Shown: positions 21,552-33,504, counted from the first letter of the stretch. The stretch: DNA of 64,000 nt from Epiperipatus broadwayi (GCA_028023455.1 JAQFVV010012435.1:500001-564000); one strand, 5' to 3'. Program-made: numbers and translations. Notes: generated by a model not told the origin, from the letters alone.

Positions 21552-24500
21552 CTACCATATTTCACATGTGGATAGAGCTGACCCTCCCCACTCTGATTCT
21601 ATAGTATTCTTTGGCCAATATTTTAAACATAGGTTAAAGTAATCACTCCAATCTCTCTCCAGCTTTCTCAGCCAGTTGAATTTTTTATTGTCAAATACCA
21701 AAGAACATCTAATTAGCCATATTGTTTTTAATGCATGGATTATAACCATTGCATTATGCAGATTAAACCTAATCACATATTTTTTTATCAGATCCTTTAG
21801 GTCTATTATTGGCATATGAAAGACTTGTGATCTCATATCCCTGAATGCCTGGCATTCCTCAAGCAGGTGCATAAATGTTTCTTTTCTCTTCTTACAAAAC
21901 ATACACACATCATCCAACCCCATCCCCAGCCTTTTATTAAGGTAGTCGATAGTCGGCAGGATTCCATTTATCAGCTTAAAAATAAACTTCATGGATGATT
22001 GAGGCGTATATATTGAGTGGAATTTTTTAAGAACACTTTTCAGTGAACAGCCCAACCACGCATTCTCATTTTGATAATCTCCTTTTGTTAAATCTTTATA
22101 TTTTATTCCATCTAGACTTTGGACATTTAGATCATCTTGTAAATCTTTGTATGTTATAAACATGTCCATAAGATGTGATCTTCTCTCAGCTCCTATTTCA
22201 TTGTACATTCTTATATCTCCCATTGGAGGACTAAAGGACTGATCCTTCATTACATTCAAATATGCCCTGGCAGTAATAAAATTAACATAAGCTTTTGGAT
22301 CTATTAAGTTAAGTCCACCTTTATCTATTGGTTGCTGGAGTACAGAGGTTGAGAGGAGGCTAGATTTCTTTCCCCATATGAACTTCTTTGCCATCTGTAT
22401 AATCTTTTGGATAGTTTTGTTGTAAAGTTTCAACCAAGGTCCATAATAACTAAGCACTCCTATTGCAATTGCATTGAAAATCTTGGTTCTAGTCACTTCA
22501 TAGAGTTTAAAATATGAAAAACTATTAATTCATTTTTCTATTTTTTTTTTTACTAGTTGATTTAACTGATGATTCGTTTTAGTTTTGGATAAGTAAAGGG
22601 GGAGGCCAAGAAAAGACTTAGGCTGAGCTAAAAACTCACTTGGTATTCTTTTCCCTGTTGCCAATTGCCAAGCTGCTGACTTAGCAAACTGTACTACTGA
22701 TCCTGTAGCCTGTTGGAATTTTCTAACCTTATTTATAACTATATCAATATTATAGCTGTTTTCAAAAATTATTATTATGTCATCTATAAAGGCCGTTACT
22801 TTTATTGAAACTCCCAAATGGGGCAGGTAGATTCCGTTAATTATTTTTTCTATTTCCTTTACCATAGGGTCCACATAAATAGCAAATAAGAGTGCTGCCA
22901 ACAGAGAACCCCGTGGGATACCTTTACTAGGGATAAAGAACTCCGACCTCCTCATAAAGTTTTTATAAGAAATTTTATTATTAGTAATATAATTAATTAT
23001 TGCATTTATTAATTATTTATCATCTTTTATCAGCCCATTTAGGACATTAAATAGATAAGCCCAGTCAACCAAGTCAAATGTAGATTTAAAGTCAATTTTC
23101 AATGCAAAGTACTGAGTCAGATTCAAGGCCTTGGCATACTTGATAGCTTCTTGTATTTTATGAGCTCCATTTATCGCTCTCTTACCTTTCACAGCATGAT
23201 GCGCTGTTGAAATTTTATCACTGACACTTGAACAATTTTCTTTGTAGGATTCTAGCCAGTATTTTACAATCTATATCCTCAATCGATATATTTCTTAGGT
23301 CTTCAAATTTAGGTATTAATGTGTTCCTTTCTTTTTTAACACTAAAGATTACTCTTTTATTTATGCTGGGCCATTCAAATCTTTGCAAGCACATCTGATT
23401 AAAATATTTTAACATAGGCCCTATCATAAGATAAGTGATTTGTTTATAAACTGATGCTGGGATCGCATCATTAGCCAATACTGTTTGCATTTTCAATCTA
23501 TTAATTCCATCTGTAATTTCTTGACACAAAATATATTCCTTCCATGTTTGCTTTGTAATTATCCTATATTGATGACCATCAATGTCCAGATTACCCATGA
23601 TCTGTTTCAGTCTTTCAACCATATATTCATCAACCTCATCACCTGATATTAGAGAATCTTCTATTGGCTTCATAGACTATACCATTTGTGTGAGGTATAT
23701 AAATTTTTGCATAATTAATAGTTGGTTTTAATATTTGTCCCAGCCCCGGAATTAATTTCCGTAGTCTTAATGTATATGTATCTTCATGCATTTTCCTATA
23801 TATATTATTATATTCTTGTTGTAGTTTACCAACCAGGTTTTTATTTTCACCCAATTCAGAAATAACACTCATTGTTTTATTAATCTCTATAATTCTATTT
23901 TTCATTTGATTTTGGGACATCATATTATTCAAACTATCAGAGCACAAGTCTGAAATAAATTTTTTGAATTTATGCCAAGCAATACATGGAGGCAGGTTTG
24001 AAATCCGATTGTAATAATTCAACACAATGAAAATGTTAAATATCTGATCAACCGAAAGGAAAATCTGACTCCTAATGTTCTTCTTTATAGTAAAGGCATA
24101 TCTTTTATTTTTAATTAAACTATAATTCTTTATCTGGAGAAGTATTCTTAAGTGGTCCGAGAAGGCTACCAAAGAGGTATCAATAAATGAGTCCTTAACT
24201 TTAGCACTGGATGCAAAGAACAAATCAATCAGTGAGGAGTATCTACTGTTAAAAAATGAATAAGCATCTTTGCCATATTTCATTTTCAATGGGTACACAG
24301 CAATCATTTCCAATTTCTGTTCTAGGAGTTTGGAAATATTCTGGTAAGAGCAATTAAAATCACCTTCCACCACAACAATACCCGGCTTTTGTAACAACTT
24401 ATTCTGGACACTATGAATCACATTAGGTATATCATTACCCTTAGAAATCGAGTACACCGCAATTAGGTAATGAAGCTGGTCAAAAATGACAAAGGACACC

Positions 24501-24788
24501 ACCACAGTTTACTTGTAACAATATTATTTGTATATTTCTTATACCTGTGCTCATATTTATTAGCACTGCCACTCCTTAAGATGATTTCATGTTAGGTTTG
24601 TATAAAAATAAATTTTTATTTGCGAGTTTTTCAATAATCCATGGGGATGTTTTGTCACTAATCTTTGTTTCAGTTAAAATTATAATATCATATTTCTGAG
24701 ATGCTATGTAATCCACAACCTTATCTGCTTTATCACCTCCATTCATACCTCTTACATTAATTGATATTATATTTAGTGCTTTATTCAT
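21552..24788 (-). pseudogene. LINE ORF2: endonuclease, reverse transcriptase, zinc knuckle (broken)
   Basis: The protein order on the minus strand is typical of L1/Tx1-type ORF2. An apurinic-endonuclease-like start (ISINVRGMN, DIIILTETKI, 24788-24576) is followed by VVVEGDFNCS and the SDH motif (24505-23639). The RT N-terminus carries LRNISIEDIDCKILARIL (23673-23218) and a bridging stretch ALKIDFKSTFDLVDW (about 23100). RT motif B is GIPRGSLLAALLFAIYVDP and the catalytic box is FIDDIIIIF (22955-22530). The tail has GKKSSLLSTSVLQQPIDKGG and a zinc knuckle CMFCKKRKETFMHLLEEC (22496-21552). At least four frame breaks separate these parts. The FIDD aspartates are intact, but no full-length product is possible. 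Confidence 0.88.
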
Positions 24789-24806
24789 GATTTGGCAAAA
24801 GATTTG

Positions 24807-25154
24807 TCAATTTATATGAATATTACTCCACAAATTATCCTCTTTTAATTTAGTTTTTTTTTCATCATATTCCTTATCATTAACATCATCATTTAAAGGT
24901 TCTCTATCCTGAATAGGCAATGTTAGCACATCAGTATTTGCTTGCTTATTATCATTATTGTCATCATTTAAAGGTTCTCTATCCTGTATAGGCAATGTTA
25001 GCACATCAGTATTTGCTTGCTTATTATCATTATTGCCCTCATCAGCTATATCTTCCATGTTGGTTTTTCTTCTGCATTCCTTTTTATTTACTTGTTGTTT
25101 GAGAGATTCTACCGATAGAGTTACGATATCCCTGTCTTCCACCACACTTTCCAT
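24807..25154 (-). pseudogene. LINE ORF1-like C-terminal part with 25-residue repeat
   Basis: An acidic, low-complexity reading frame immediately upstream of the endonuclease. It contains a perfect tandem repeat of 25 residues (NNDNKQANTDVLTLP... ending REPLNDD), produced by a 75-bp DNA duplication around 24885-25035. I do not recognise a domain. Its place just before ORF2 suggests the end of ORF1, but it could be the N-terminal extension of ORF2. The plus-strand open frame over it is a shadow. Confidence 0.55.
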
Positions 25155-25222
25155 CCGTGAGTCAGTGTCATAATCATCTTCATAGGTTTTACTACTATTA
25201 GCATGTGTGTCAGGTTCAACTG

Positions 25223-26135
25223 ATATGACAATATCCTGGATCTATATCTTGATGATCCAATGCTTTAATCACTGAAGAAATGTTTATAGAATCAAATGCC
25301 TTTTCATAATCTACAAATCCAAAGCATAATGGCAACTCATATTCATTTGTCCTTTCTATAACTTCTCTCAATACCTGGATTTGATCTACTGTACTAAAAC
25401 CACTTTTAAATCCAGCTTGTTCTCTTGGTTGGTAAAAATCCAATGTTTTCTGTAAACGAGTTGCAATTATCTTGGTAAAAAGATAAAAGGCTGATAGGTC
25501 TGTAATTTCTAACATATTCTTTATCAACTTTTTTAAATATTAATAATAATACTGCATTCTTCCAATCATCTGGTACATCTTTATCATTTAGACATTTGGT
25601 ATGTAACTTTGCTAAAAAAAATTCTATTTTTTCACTTGCTTCTTTTAATATGTCAATTATAATTCCATCATTACCTGGAGCTTTTCCTTTCTTCATACAT
25701 TTAATTGCATGTCTCACTTCTTCATTTAAAATTTTGGGCAATTCAGAAGATGTAATAGATATAGAAGGTAAAGTCTTCTACCCATTTCATGATGTCATCT
25801 CTCTTTTTGGTAATAATTCCATCTTTTTTTCTTATTGCAGATATAAGTTTTCTACCAATACCAAAATGTTGTTTTACACTCTTGAGACTTTTATTCTCTT
25901 CTACAGCTTTCCTTGGTAGTTCACAGTTATACTGTCTTATATCTCTTTTCCGCACCATTTTACAAAATTCGAGATATTTAATTTGTTTTAACGCATCATT
26001 TTTGTATACCTTCATATTCCTTTTTTTCTTCATAAATTCTTTAGTCTTAGTAGAAATTTTATTGGTCAATTGCTGCTTTTTCTACCCGCTATCTTTGTTG
26101 CAGTTTTTAAAACTGTATCGGCTATTTTCATATTA
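25223..26135 (-). pseudogene. RTE-like LINE: linker and RT N-terminal half
   Basis: Starts with ENKSLKSVKQHFGIGRKLIS and KKRDDIMKWVEDF, the segment between endonuclease and RT in RTE-type proteins. Then IKCMKKGKAPGNDGI and VRNYRPISLLS (RT motifs 0-1), FYQPREQAGFKSGFST and FVDYEKAFDSI (motif A). One frameshift near 25500 divides it. The endonuclease is not present within the window copy, so it may be 5'-truncated near 26135. Confidence 0.87.
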
Positions 26136-26139
26136 ATTT

Positions 26140-27200
26140 CATTCAAATGTTATATGTAGAAATATATGATATATAAATACAGTTTTGCATAGTTTAGTAC
26201 AGTGGTAAAATGTCATATTCTCAAATCAGATTAATTCTGCCATTTTTAGCACACAATCTTTTTAAAAATTCCCAAGTAATCAAACCATTCAGTTATTTGT
26301 TTTATATAAATACTGAACAATGATTAAGACATTTGGGAGTTGGGTATGACCTGATTCATCTGAAGAGTGCTAATTTAAGTGAAACACATATTGAAAATTA
26401 TTTGATTTCTTCCCAATATCTTTTTTCATTTGTTTTTAAGTGTGAAAGAGGTAAATAGTATTTTTCAAATGCATTATATTTAAAATAAATTTACTACTTT
26501 CTTTACTTCACTTATTTTAATTCTATTGATCTTTGAATATACAATTTATATAAAAGTCTTTTCCAGCTATTTATGTCTATAAAATATATATGAACTATAA
26601 TATAATAACAGTACAATTTGATCCATAAGTGCCATATTTATTGCACTTCTGTATTTGACACCATTCGTAAGTGCATCAACTTATTTATCTAAACGTAGAT
26701 GGTGTCAAATGTGTGAGTGCAAGAAATTTGTTTCTTGTAGATTAAATTATATTAATATGATATTGGTAAATACTGAACAAATAACAAATGTATGTTATAG
26801 GTTGTGAGTTGATTCCGCTGAAGATGTTTGATTCTGCCAGAAGAGGATTTTGGTGGTCATTTGCTTTTTGGATATTGTTATTCCTTTGTTTCAAGCAGAT
26901 GAAGTGGAATTCTTGTATTGAAGTATATATGGATGATACAAAGATGAATAATTTTGACCTAATTTGAGTACATAATCAAGAAAAGTGAGAACAAAATTTC
27001 AGTTTGGGCAACTGAATGCATCTATAAGACTCATCCTATCACATCTGAACTCATAAGTTGTGATATCACTGAGTAACCAATCACTATTTTTAATAGTTTA
27101 CCTTGCATAGGTTAGTATAGTGGTAGGGTAAATAGTTGAGGACTAAAGGTTTATAAAATAAAACTAAACTCTGTCACATGTAACACTATTATTTTAAGGT
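26140..27200. other. AT-rich stretch with one decayed W-type motif
   Basis: No gene. At about 26320-26395 the plus strand has ACTGAACAATGATTAAGACA, then CTGAAGAGTGC and GAAACACATATT, in the order of the W-family lead-in and hammerhead. It is too diverged to fold confidently. Confidence 0.4.
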
Positions 27201-27201
27201 T

Positions 27202-27862
27202 TAATGGGTACTTGCGAGTTTTCCATTAAACCAAGATGGCTGCCAATATTTTTGATAAATATGCCGTTTCAAGGGTTTACAATCTACCTTAGGTATGTTA
27301 GTCATTAAATTAAAACAAAATTAATAAATCGATTGTTAAATTTTAAAAAAGGTTAATAAATTCTGATACGTTTCATTAAGAAGCTTTCATTTTTTTTTAC
27401 TTATAATGTAAGAAACGAGAGATTATTGTATCACTGTTGTAATTTGGATCAATTCAGCATTTCTTTTTGTCAGCAGTTTTTTTTGGTAAATTGTCATAAT
27501 GATAAAAATTTGGGACCTTCCTGATGCAGTGGATTATTTCCAAAGGTATAGAATCTTGTCCTTCTGAAAAGTATGTGTTAATGGTCATAATATGTTTCCA
27601 TGCTGCTGGCATAAATAAAATGTAAATATTATATATATATATTTTCATTTTTCTGTAATAAGTTAATCCCCCCAAAAAATTGTAAATATTATAATTAATT
27701 TTTTTACAATGATTTTTTTTTTTTAAATAACATAAATATTAAATATGAGTTTTCCTAGCAGGCATTTTTTGTAAACATTTTTAGTGGGGCCCTGAAACTG
27801 TATATTTATCAAAAATATCGGCTGCCATCTTGATTTACTGTAAAACTCACAAGTAACTATTA
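27202..27862. repeat. Fold-back repeat S
   Basis: Left arm 27202-27275 contains CCAAGATGGCTGCCAATATT and TTGATAAATATGCCGTTTC. The inverted right arm 27790-27862 contains GAAACTGTATATTTATCAA and CGGCTGCCATCTTGATTTAC. The spacer is about 515 bp. No protein content. Confidence 0.85.
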
Positions 27863-27957
27863 ATGCCATGATGATGTCATTTTCCTTGTAGTCATTTTCC
27901 TTGTAGTAATACATCATGTCATTTTCATGGTCTTGTTTCAATTGTTAAATGTTCCTA

Positions 27958-28500
27958 TAAAAATCCAAACTGTATATCCTTTCTAAATACATTCATCTGT
28001 TAGTAATAACTCACAGGTTAATTAATCTTAAGCATGATTTAAATGAGCCAAGAAGTGAAGTTGTGATTTTTAGATTCATGAATACTAAATTTAGGATGGC
28101 TTTAAATTCATTATTTGAGAATCTAAAGTCCCACCAGTTCAATTTCTATGCTACCTTTCAATAGTCACGTTAAACAGTATCGGAATAAAAGAGAATAATA
28201 TTTCTCACAATGTTTTGTTCCATATAATATGCTTTTAGTGAAGTTTGAATATTAAACCACTAAACATCACATGATCACCATTCTTTATGCTTACACAAGC
28301 TGTTTACACAGAGGCTAAACTTTCCATCCAATAGCACCACTCAATGCAAACTAGAGTAATCAATGGACGCAAGAAGGCATTGATTACTCTGGCTTGCACT
28401 GAATGGCGCTACTGTATGGAGAGTTTAACCTCTGTGTAAGTTTGAATATTCTCAAAAACATTTAATAATTCAACTAGAATATGAGACATAGTCAAACATA
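27958..28500. repeat. Diverged Y fold-back with X-derived hairpin
   Basis: The left part (27958-28210) resembles a Y arm (TACATTCATCTGTTAGTAAT, then GATTCATGAATACTAAATT). The right end (about 28438-28500) has ACATTTAATAATTCAAC and ATGAGACATAGTC. Between them (28255-28437) is a tight hairpin from the X body: AGAGTAATCAATGGACGC is followed at once by the inverse GCATTGATTACTCTGG. Confidence 0.6.
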
Positions 28501-29155
28501 TAGCTACAAGTCTGGCAATTATTGTTTGTATTTAGTTATTAATAAATAACTGATAGTCTTTTAAAAAATAATTTAAAGCAATTAAATTCCATTTTCCTGC
28601 CGTCATTTTATTAATTTAACTATTTATTGCCATTTCCATATAATATAATTTGAAAATATTTAAAAAATGTAAATGAGTTTTATTTTGTTTTGTGGTTATT
28701 CTTTTTTAATTTGTAAAAAGGATATTTTGTTTTTATTATTATGTTAATTCAGAATGATTGAAATGCATTAGAAATTTTAAATAAAAACTTATACAATAAT
28801 GTAATCAACAAAGCTGTGTTCAGTGGACCATTTTATTAATTATTGTAATTTACATTTACTTTTATCATTTAAAAATATGTTCATTTAATAACCCAGATCT
28901 AAGTCAAAGGTAGGACTAATTGGATTTTTAATGTTATCCTTCAGATACTTTTGTATAAAGAAAAAAGAAATTGTAATAAAATAAAAGTTATATCTATATA
29001 TCAAATAAAGCACTTATTATTTATACAGGTTAATAAAGGCGTAAATACCATCTACGCTTTAAATTTTAATCAAATATTATTTTTTTCATTTTTATTCAAA
29101 GTCATTAAGAATTCGCTATCATTTAAATTTATGCAACTGTGAAACTAATACTTTA
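28501..29155. other. No recognisable gene
   Basis: AT-rich; no supported feature. Confidence 0.45.
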
Positions 29156-29280
29156 TGATGAATAATTATTTCCGCAGTGTAATTTTCACTACACCACTCT
29201 CATGCTCTTTTATCTGATTTTAACATCTCGTGAGGGACGTAATTATAAACATATGACCAAAGACACGTAAAAAGATCCAT

Positions 29281-29335
29281 GATCCCAAGATGCACTATTT
29301 TGTGCTTAACCAGTACTCATCAGTTGGTGCAGACC
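29281..29335 (-). ncRNA. Hammerhead ribozyme, W family
   Basis: Minus strand: stem I GGTC...CCAA (29335-29332 and 29327-29324) pairs with TTGG...GATC (about 29288-29281). Core CTGATGA at 29323-29317. Stem II GTACT/AGCAC keeps the G10.1-C11.1 pair. The GAAA strand has become AAAA, then stem III (GTGCAT region) and C17 at 29289-29290. Mutated at G12, so probably inactive, but the pairing pattern is clear. Confidence 0.65.
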
Positions 29336-29463
29336 ACAATCTCTTACACATATCTTTATCATTTTTCAGTATATATACATAACAAATGATTACAGTTAAT
29401 TTGGAAAGTGTCAAACGTGCACCCCTAACAATTTTGATACAAATCACTTAATGACGGTATATT

Positions 29464-29560
29464 TCCATGTGTCATAGCATCGGCCAAAAAGCGAACCCGC
29501 TAACTCGGGACAACTGCTTGTAAGGCAGTTGTGCTGACCTCTCGACCACCAACGATTGAC
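29464..29560 (-). mobile_element. tRNA-derived SINE with perfect 14-bp target duplication
   Basis: Flanked by AATGACGGTATATT at both 29450-29463 and 29561-29574. On the minus strand it has TGGTGGTCGAGAGG (A box), anticodon arm ACTGC-CTTACAA-GCAGT, a longer variable region than in type I tRNAs, GGGTTCGC (B box), and tail GATGCTATGACACATGG. The TSD proves a retroposition event into the W element, so it is younger than that element. Confidence 0.93.
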
Positions 29561-29864
29561 AATGACGGTATATTAATGATTTTTATTAGCCATTTATTAG
29601 ACTTGAGATTATTCAATAATGAATAATTATGTCTGTTGTGTAATTTTTAGTACAGCATTTTCATGCAAGGTAGGGACTGCCTTGGATAATTATTCATTAT
29701 TGGAATCTCTAATCTAATGAATGACTAATAAAAAATAATATACTTTCATTAAATGATTTGTATTAATTTTGTGTGAGCTGCACTTTTGACTCTTATCAAA
29801 TAAACTGTAGTCATGCGTTATCTATTAATACTGAACAATGATAAAGATATGGGTAAGAGATTGT

Positions 29865-29920
29865 GGTCTGGGCTAAGTCATGAGTGCTGGTTCAACATAA
29901 AATGTGCATTTTGGAGATCA
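29865..29920 (+). ncRNA. Decayed W-family hammerhead
   Basis: The lead-in GATAAAGATATGGGTAAGAG is followed by GGTCTGGGC and then GTCATGA where other copies have CTGATGA. Next are GTGCT/AACAT (stem II), AAAA, and ATGTGCAT (stem III). The core is damaged, so this copy is not expected to cleave. Confidence 0.5.
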
Positions 29921-30344
29921 CAAATCTTTTTCACATGTGTTTGGTCACATATTTATAATTACATCCCTCCACAAGGTGTTAAAAGCAAATAGAAAACGGT
30001 CCCTACCTTGCATGAGAATGGTGCAGTGAAAATTACATTACAAAAATAATTATTCATTATTAGATCATCTCTAGTCTAATGAATGACTAATAAAAATTAT
30101 TAATACTTTTCGACTTCAAGAACTGTTCTCTTCCCTCCATGTCAGAACCATCTACTAGAAGCTCAAATCTGATTGCTCATCTGATGTCAATCTATACAAC
30201 TTTACAAGTGAATTGGTTTGAGTTCAAAACCTTATTTTTAATCTTATGCTACTATTTTGATAGCATAAAGAATTAAAGGTGGCTGCCTTAGTCCCAGTTT
30301 TGATCCTAAGTTTTCACAAGTGTAAGCAAAATCCAAAAACCAAT

Positions 30345-31330
30345 CTAATAATGTGATATGTGATGCACTGTGACCTCCTTATACTGAATCAGGAATCTCT
30401 CAGCCATTATGCCCAAAGAAACTTGTTAGCCACTTTATCTTCCCTTTCCATTCCCTGTCCTAAGTTTATCCAAATTCTTTTCTATCCTGTTCCATCCCAT
30501 TTCCACAACATAATCTTTGTCAATTCCATATCCTTTATACCTAAATCCCCCTTATCTTTTCCCAATCCCCGCACAACAACCAATAACCCACTTACTCCAT
30601 AATAACCATATGTTAACCCTGCTACTGCCACTACCTTCCATACAATTCTAGCTACATCATATCTATTATATGAAAACACTGTTAATTTCTTTATCAATCC
30701 TTTTCTTTTCTTTGCTTCATTTATCAATTTTTTCTCTCATTCATCCAAACAATTTTTCTGATTGCTTAAGATGATTCCCAAATATACCTATTCACCAATA
30801 AAAATTCTTTGTCTTCTCTTTCCTCAGTATTAATCATCATTACTTTTGATTTTTCCTCACTAAATTTAATCCCCATTTCTTTACCCATCCTTGAGCATGT
30901 CTTCAAAATAACTACCATATGTTCCCATCTTTCTGTGCACAAGAAGACATTATCTGAAAATAAAAGACCCAATAATGTATACACTCTTTTGTCACCTATT
31001 AATGATATCTCTACCATTCTTCCTAGTCTTTTTATTGCTCTCTCTATTTCTCTCAAATACAACAAAAACAAAATAGGTGATGTAGAGCATCCTTGCCTTA
31101 GTCCCACCTTATTTTTAACTTTAACTGATTCTATATTCCATAATTGATACGTATAGTAATTATTTTCATACAATCTCTTAATAATATCCACTAAAGCTCC
31201 ATCCATTCCCAAATTTACTAAACTTATCCATAATCTATTTCTATTTACTCTATCATATGCTTTCTCTATATCTATAAAATACCTTATATAACTGTCTATC
31301 TGTATTTCTATTCATATCTATAATAAGTTG
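30345..31330 (-). pseudogene. LINE reverse transcriptase remnant (copy 2 of tandem pair)
   Basis: Minus-strand frame with VGLRQGCSTSPILFLLYL (RT motif B), LLFSDNVFLCTE in place of the YADD box, and MGIKFSEEKSKVMMIN. After a frameshift come RYDVARIVWK and a short tail LGKDKGDLGIKDMELTK. The zinc-knuckle region present in the neighbouring copy is deleted. The 3' end has short CATCAC-type repeats. The catalytic DD has become DN, so it is inactive. Clade is uncertain (Jockey/CR1/L2-like group). Confidence 0.75.
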
Positions 31331-31374
31331 AACTACAAATGACTATCTCCTATATGCCTATCCTATAATGTGAT

Positions 31375-32216
31375 GTGATGTCACGTATTGTGGCTTCTCC
31401 TTAAATGAAGTCAAGAATATTTCAGCAATTATGCCCAGATAAACCTGTTAGCCACTTTATTTTCCATTCCTCACTCTAAATTTTCCCATATTCTGCTCCA
31501 TCCCATTTCCACAACATAATCTTTGTCAACTCTATAACCTTTATATCTAAATCCCCTTTATCTTTTCCTAAACCCAGCATAAAAACCAATAATTCACTTT
31601 CTGTATAATCACTTTTTTCATATTTATTCTTCCATAACTTCATTATATGTACCCTTTCTGTTTTTGAGCATTTACATTCAATTAACAAATGCCTAATATT
31701 TTCTAATCCTTCCTTACATAATTTACAAAATAAATCACCCATTTTTTTCCATTTACATGTATATTCTCTTGTAGCTAAAGATCCCGTTCAAGCCTTAAAT
31801 AATAAACTACTTTTCTTACTATTATCATATATTAACTCACACCTAATATTCTGTTTATTTCTATATATATTTAAACTCTTTTTACTCCCCATACCATTTC
31901 TCCATCTCTCTAGCTCCCTATTCTTTATTAATAAATCTATTCTTTTATCCCATTCCTTACTACTACAACACTCAACAATCCTCTTAACACAATCATCCCA
32001 TCTTTTGTATAAATATACTGATATAAATTCTTTATCCAAATCTTTTGCATACCGCATTACCTTTCTCACCCATCTTGTTACCTGTTCTTTACTCATAACC
32101 CAATTAAATACTATTTTAGCTATTCTTTTATTATCCATAAACTGCAATCTACCAAACATTTTCTTTTTACTTTTTGCATCTCTCATATGAAAACTTGACC
32201 ATCCCATTTCTCCTTG
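31375..32216 (-). pseudogene. LINE C-terminal remnant with zinc knuckle (copy 1 of tandem pair)
   Basis: Minus-strand frames contain RWDDCVKRIVECCSSKEWDK and KNRELERWRNG, then GDLFCKLCKEGLENIRHLLI ending ECKCSKTE, a zinc-knuckle-like C-x2-C-x7-H-x4-C pattern as seen at the C-terminus of many LINE ORF2 proteins. It ends LGKDKGDLDIKVIELTKIML, the same tail as the next copy. The RT domain is missing. A third fragment of this family is at 42690-42930. Confidence 0.75.
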
Positions 32217-33108
32217 AATTGCCTCTTTTGCTGTCCATACATAAATAAATATATATATAAATATAAAAGTACTGCCATCTAGTGACCATTGGGGCAGAAT
32301 AAAGATATACCAAGAATGGAAATTATGTGATGTTGTGTTGGTAAGCCAATATTTTATGATCTTATGAAAATTTTATGATAGTGTGTGAATCATATAGCTT
32401 AATTTATACACATTAGTTATTACTATTTACATAACAATGATTTATCTAATGAAAGGAGACTGTATGATGTTAAATTTTTTATAAGATCTGGCTTAGTAAC
32501 TACTAGATTTGGAGTCCCTACATTGATTTGCTCACTGATATCTGTATCTATTTCATTTGTGGTTAAACTCCAAAGATAAAAGCAAAAGAAAATTGCTTTA
32601 GTTTTTTGTTATTTTAGGATTTTTGCTTCAACATAAATAAAAGGCCCAATTTTTAATCTTTAAAACTTCAATACACACATTGATGCAAATAGTAAATTGA
32701 ATAACAGGAATTACTATTGTTTCACAAACTCATCTAAATTGATTATCATAAACATTTTGTGCAAGTAAGAAACACTATATAAGATTATAAGTGCATCCAC
32801 ATTCAAAACAACTTCCTCTTTTGAATTATGTTATAGTTAAGCATTAGAAAAAAAAAGAAGTAACTGATTATATGAGCACTTTGAGTTGTATTCCAAAAAT
32901 ATTGATAAAAAATTAAGTGTTCATTCTTTGGAAACAACTATTATTTATAACAAATTTTAACATTCATTAAACACTAAAATCACTAATTGGAACTTTTATG
33001 GTGCCCTCTTATACTTAGGCATGAAACTCTCATAATAAATGTGTTGTAGATGTTAGTGGTACTGTTCTTGAGTTCACTAAAAATAAAAATGCATATATAT
33101 ATATATGA
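32217..33108. other. Repeat G copy 1, otherwise no gene
   Basis: Segment 32267-32360 (TACTGCCATCTAGTGACCAT, then ATGTTGTGTTGGTAAGCCAA and TATTTTATGATCTTAT) is repeated at 34567-34690. The remainder is AT-rich without a supported gene. Confidence 0.6.
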
Positions 33109-33247
33109 TAAACAAAAATGCAAGTTAAAAAACTTGCTAACGCTTGTATTTATGTCCACAGATGGCGTTCTACCAAAAACGCCCATCAAGCATATGTTTT
33201 GTTTACATAAACGTCAGAGTAGTTAGTATTCACTATCTCTAACTATA

Positions 33248-33305
33248 ATTCCACTTTCAGATCATGATTTCAAGCTATTTGCTATCGTCAGTGAAAGACA
33301 GGAAT
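33248..33305 (-). ncRNA. Hammerhead ribozyme, R family (inverted arm)
   Basis: Identical in sequence to the two plus-strand copies but on the minus strand. The core CTGACGA is at 33291-33285. The same stems I, II and III can be drawn. Confidence 0.82.
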
Positions 33306-33504
33306 AAAGAAACTAGATCTAAATACAAACTCTGAGCGTTTATGAAACAATTTCTATTCAGCTTGCAAGCGTGAATTTTTTAGACACGTAATGTCTTCAA
33401 ACTCAGCATAGCAAACCAGATAGCTATATGGGTCTGATCTCAGTTCAGCTGAATAGAAATTGTTTCATAAACGCTCAGAGTTTGTATTTAGATCTAGTTT
33501 CTTT

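Larger units (their letters stand above)
21351..25222 (-). mobile_element. L1/Tx1-like LINE nested in RTE copy
   Basis: Minus-strand LINE with an ORF1-like tail, an endonuclease, an RT and a C-terminal zinc knuckle, ending in AATAAAGAATATT and a poly-A run (T on plus, 21351-21371). Its 5' end falls inside the ORF1-like region, so it is probably 5'-truncated. It interrupts an RTE element precisely, so it is the younger of the two. Confidence 0.85.
20405..26135 (-). mobile_element. RTE-like LINE, split by a younger LINE
   Basis: Minus-strand element whose 5' part is 25223-26135 and 3' part 20405-21350. The interruption is another LINE (21351-25222). The two halves rejoin in frame: the 5' half ends ...DIDPGYCHI and the 3' half begins ILKNIYKNATAT. 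The uninterrupted relative at 62128-62322 reads the same protein straight through, which confirms the insertion. A TSD longer than a few A/T bases is not visible. Confidence 0.85.
29156..30125. mobile_element. W-family inverted-repeat element with ribozymes
   Basis: Ends are inverted: ATGAATAATTATTTCCGCAG with TTTTCACTACACCACTCTCA near 29156-29205, and the inverse GAGAATGGTGCAGTGAAAAT with AATAATTATTCATTATTAG near 30013-30065. Extra TIR-like pieces at about 29600-29760 suggest two copies inserted into or beside each other. Each arm carries a W-type hammerhead (29281-29335 minus, 29865-29920 plus). A SINE has inserted at 29464-29560. No protein is encoded, so it behaves like a MITE. Confidence 0.7.
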
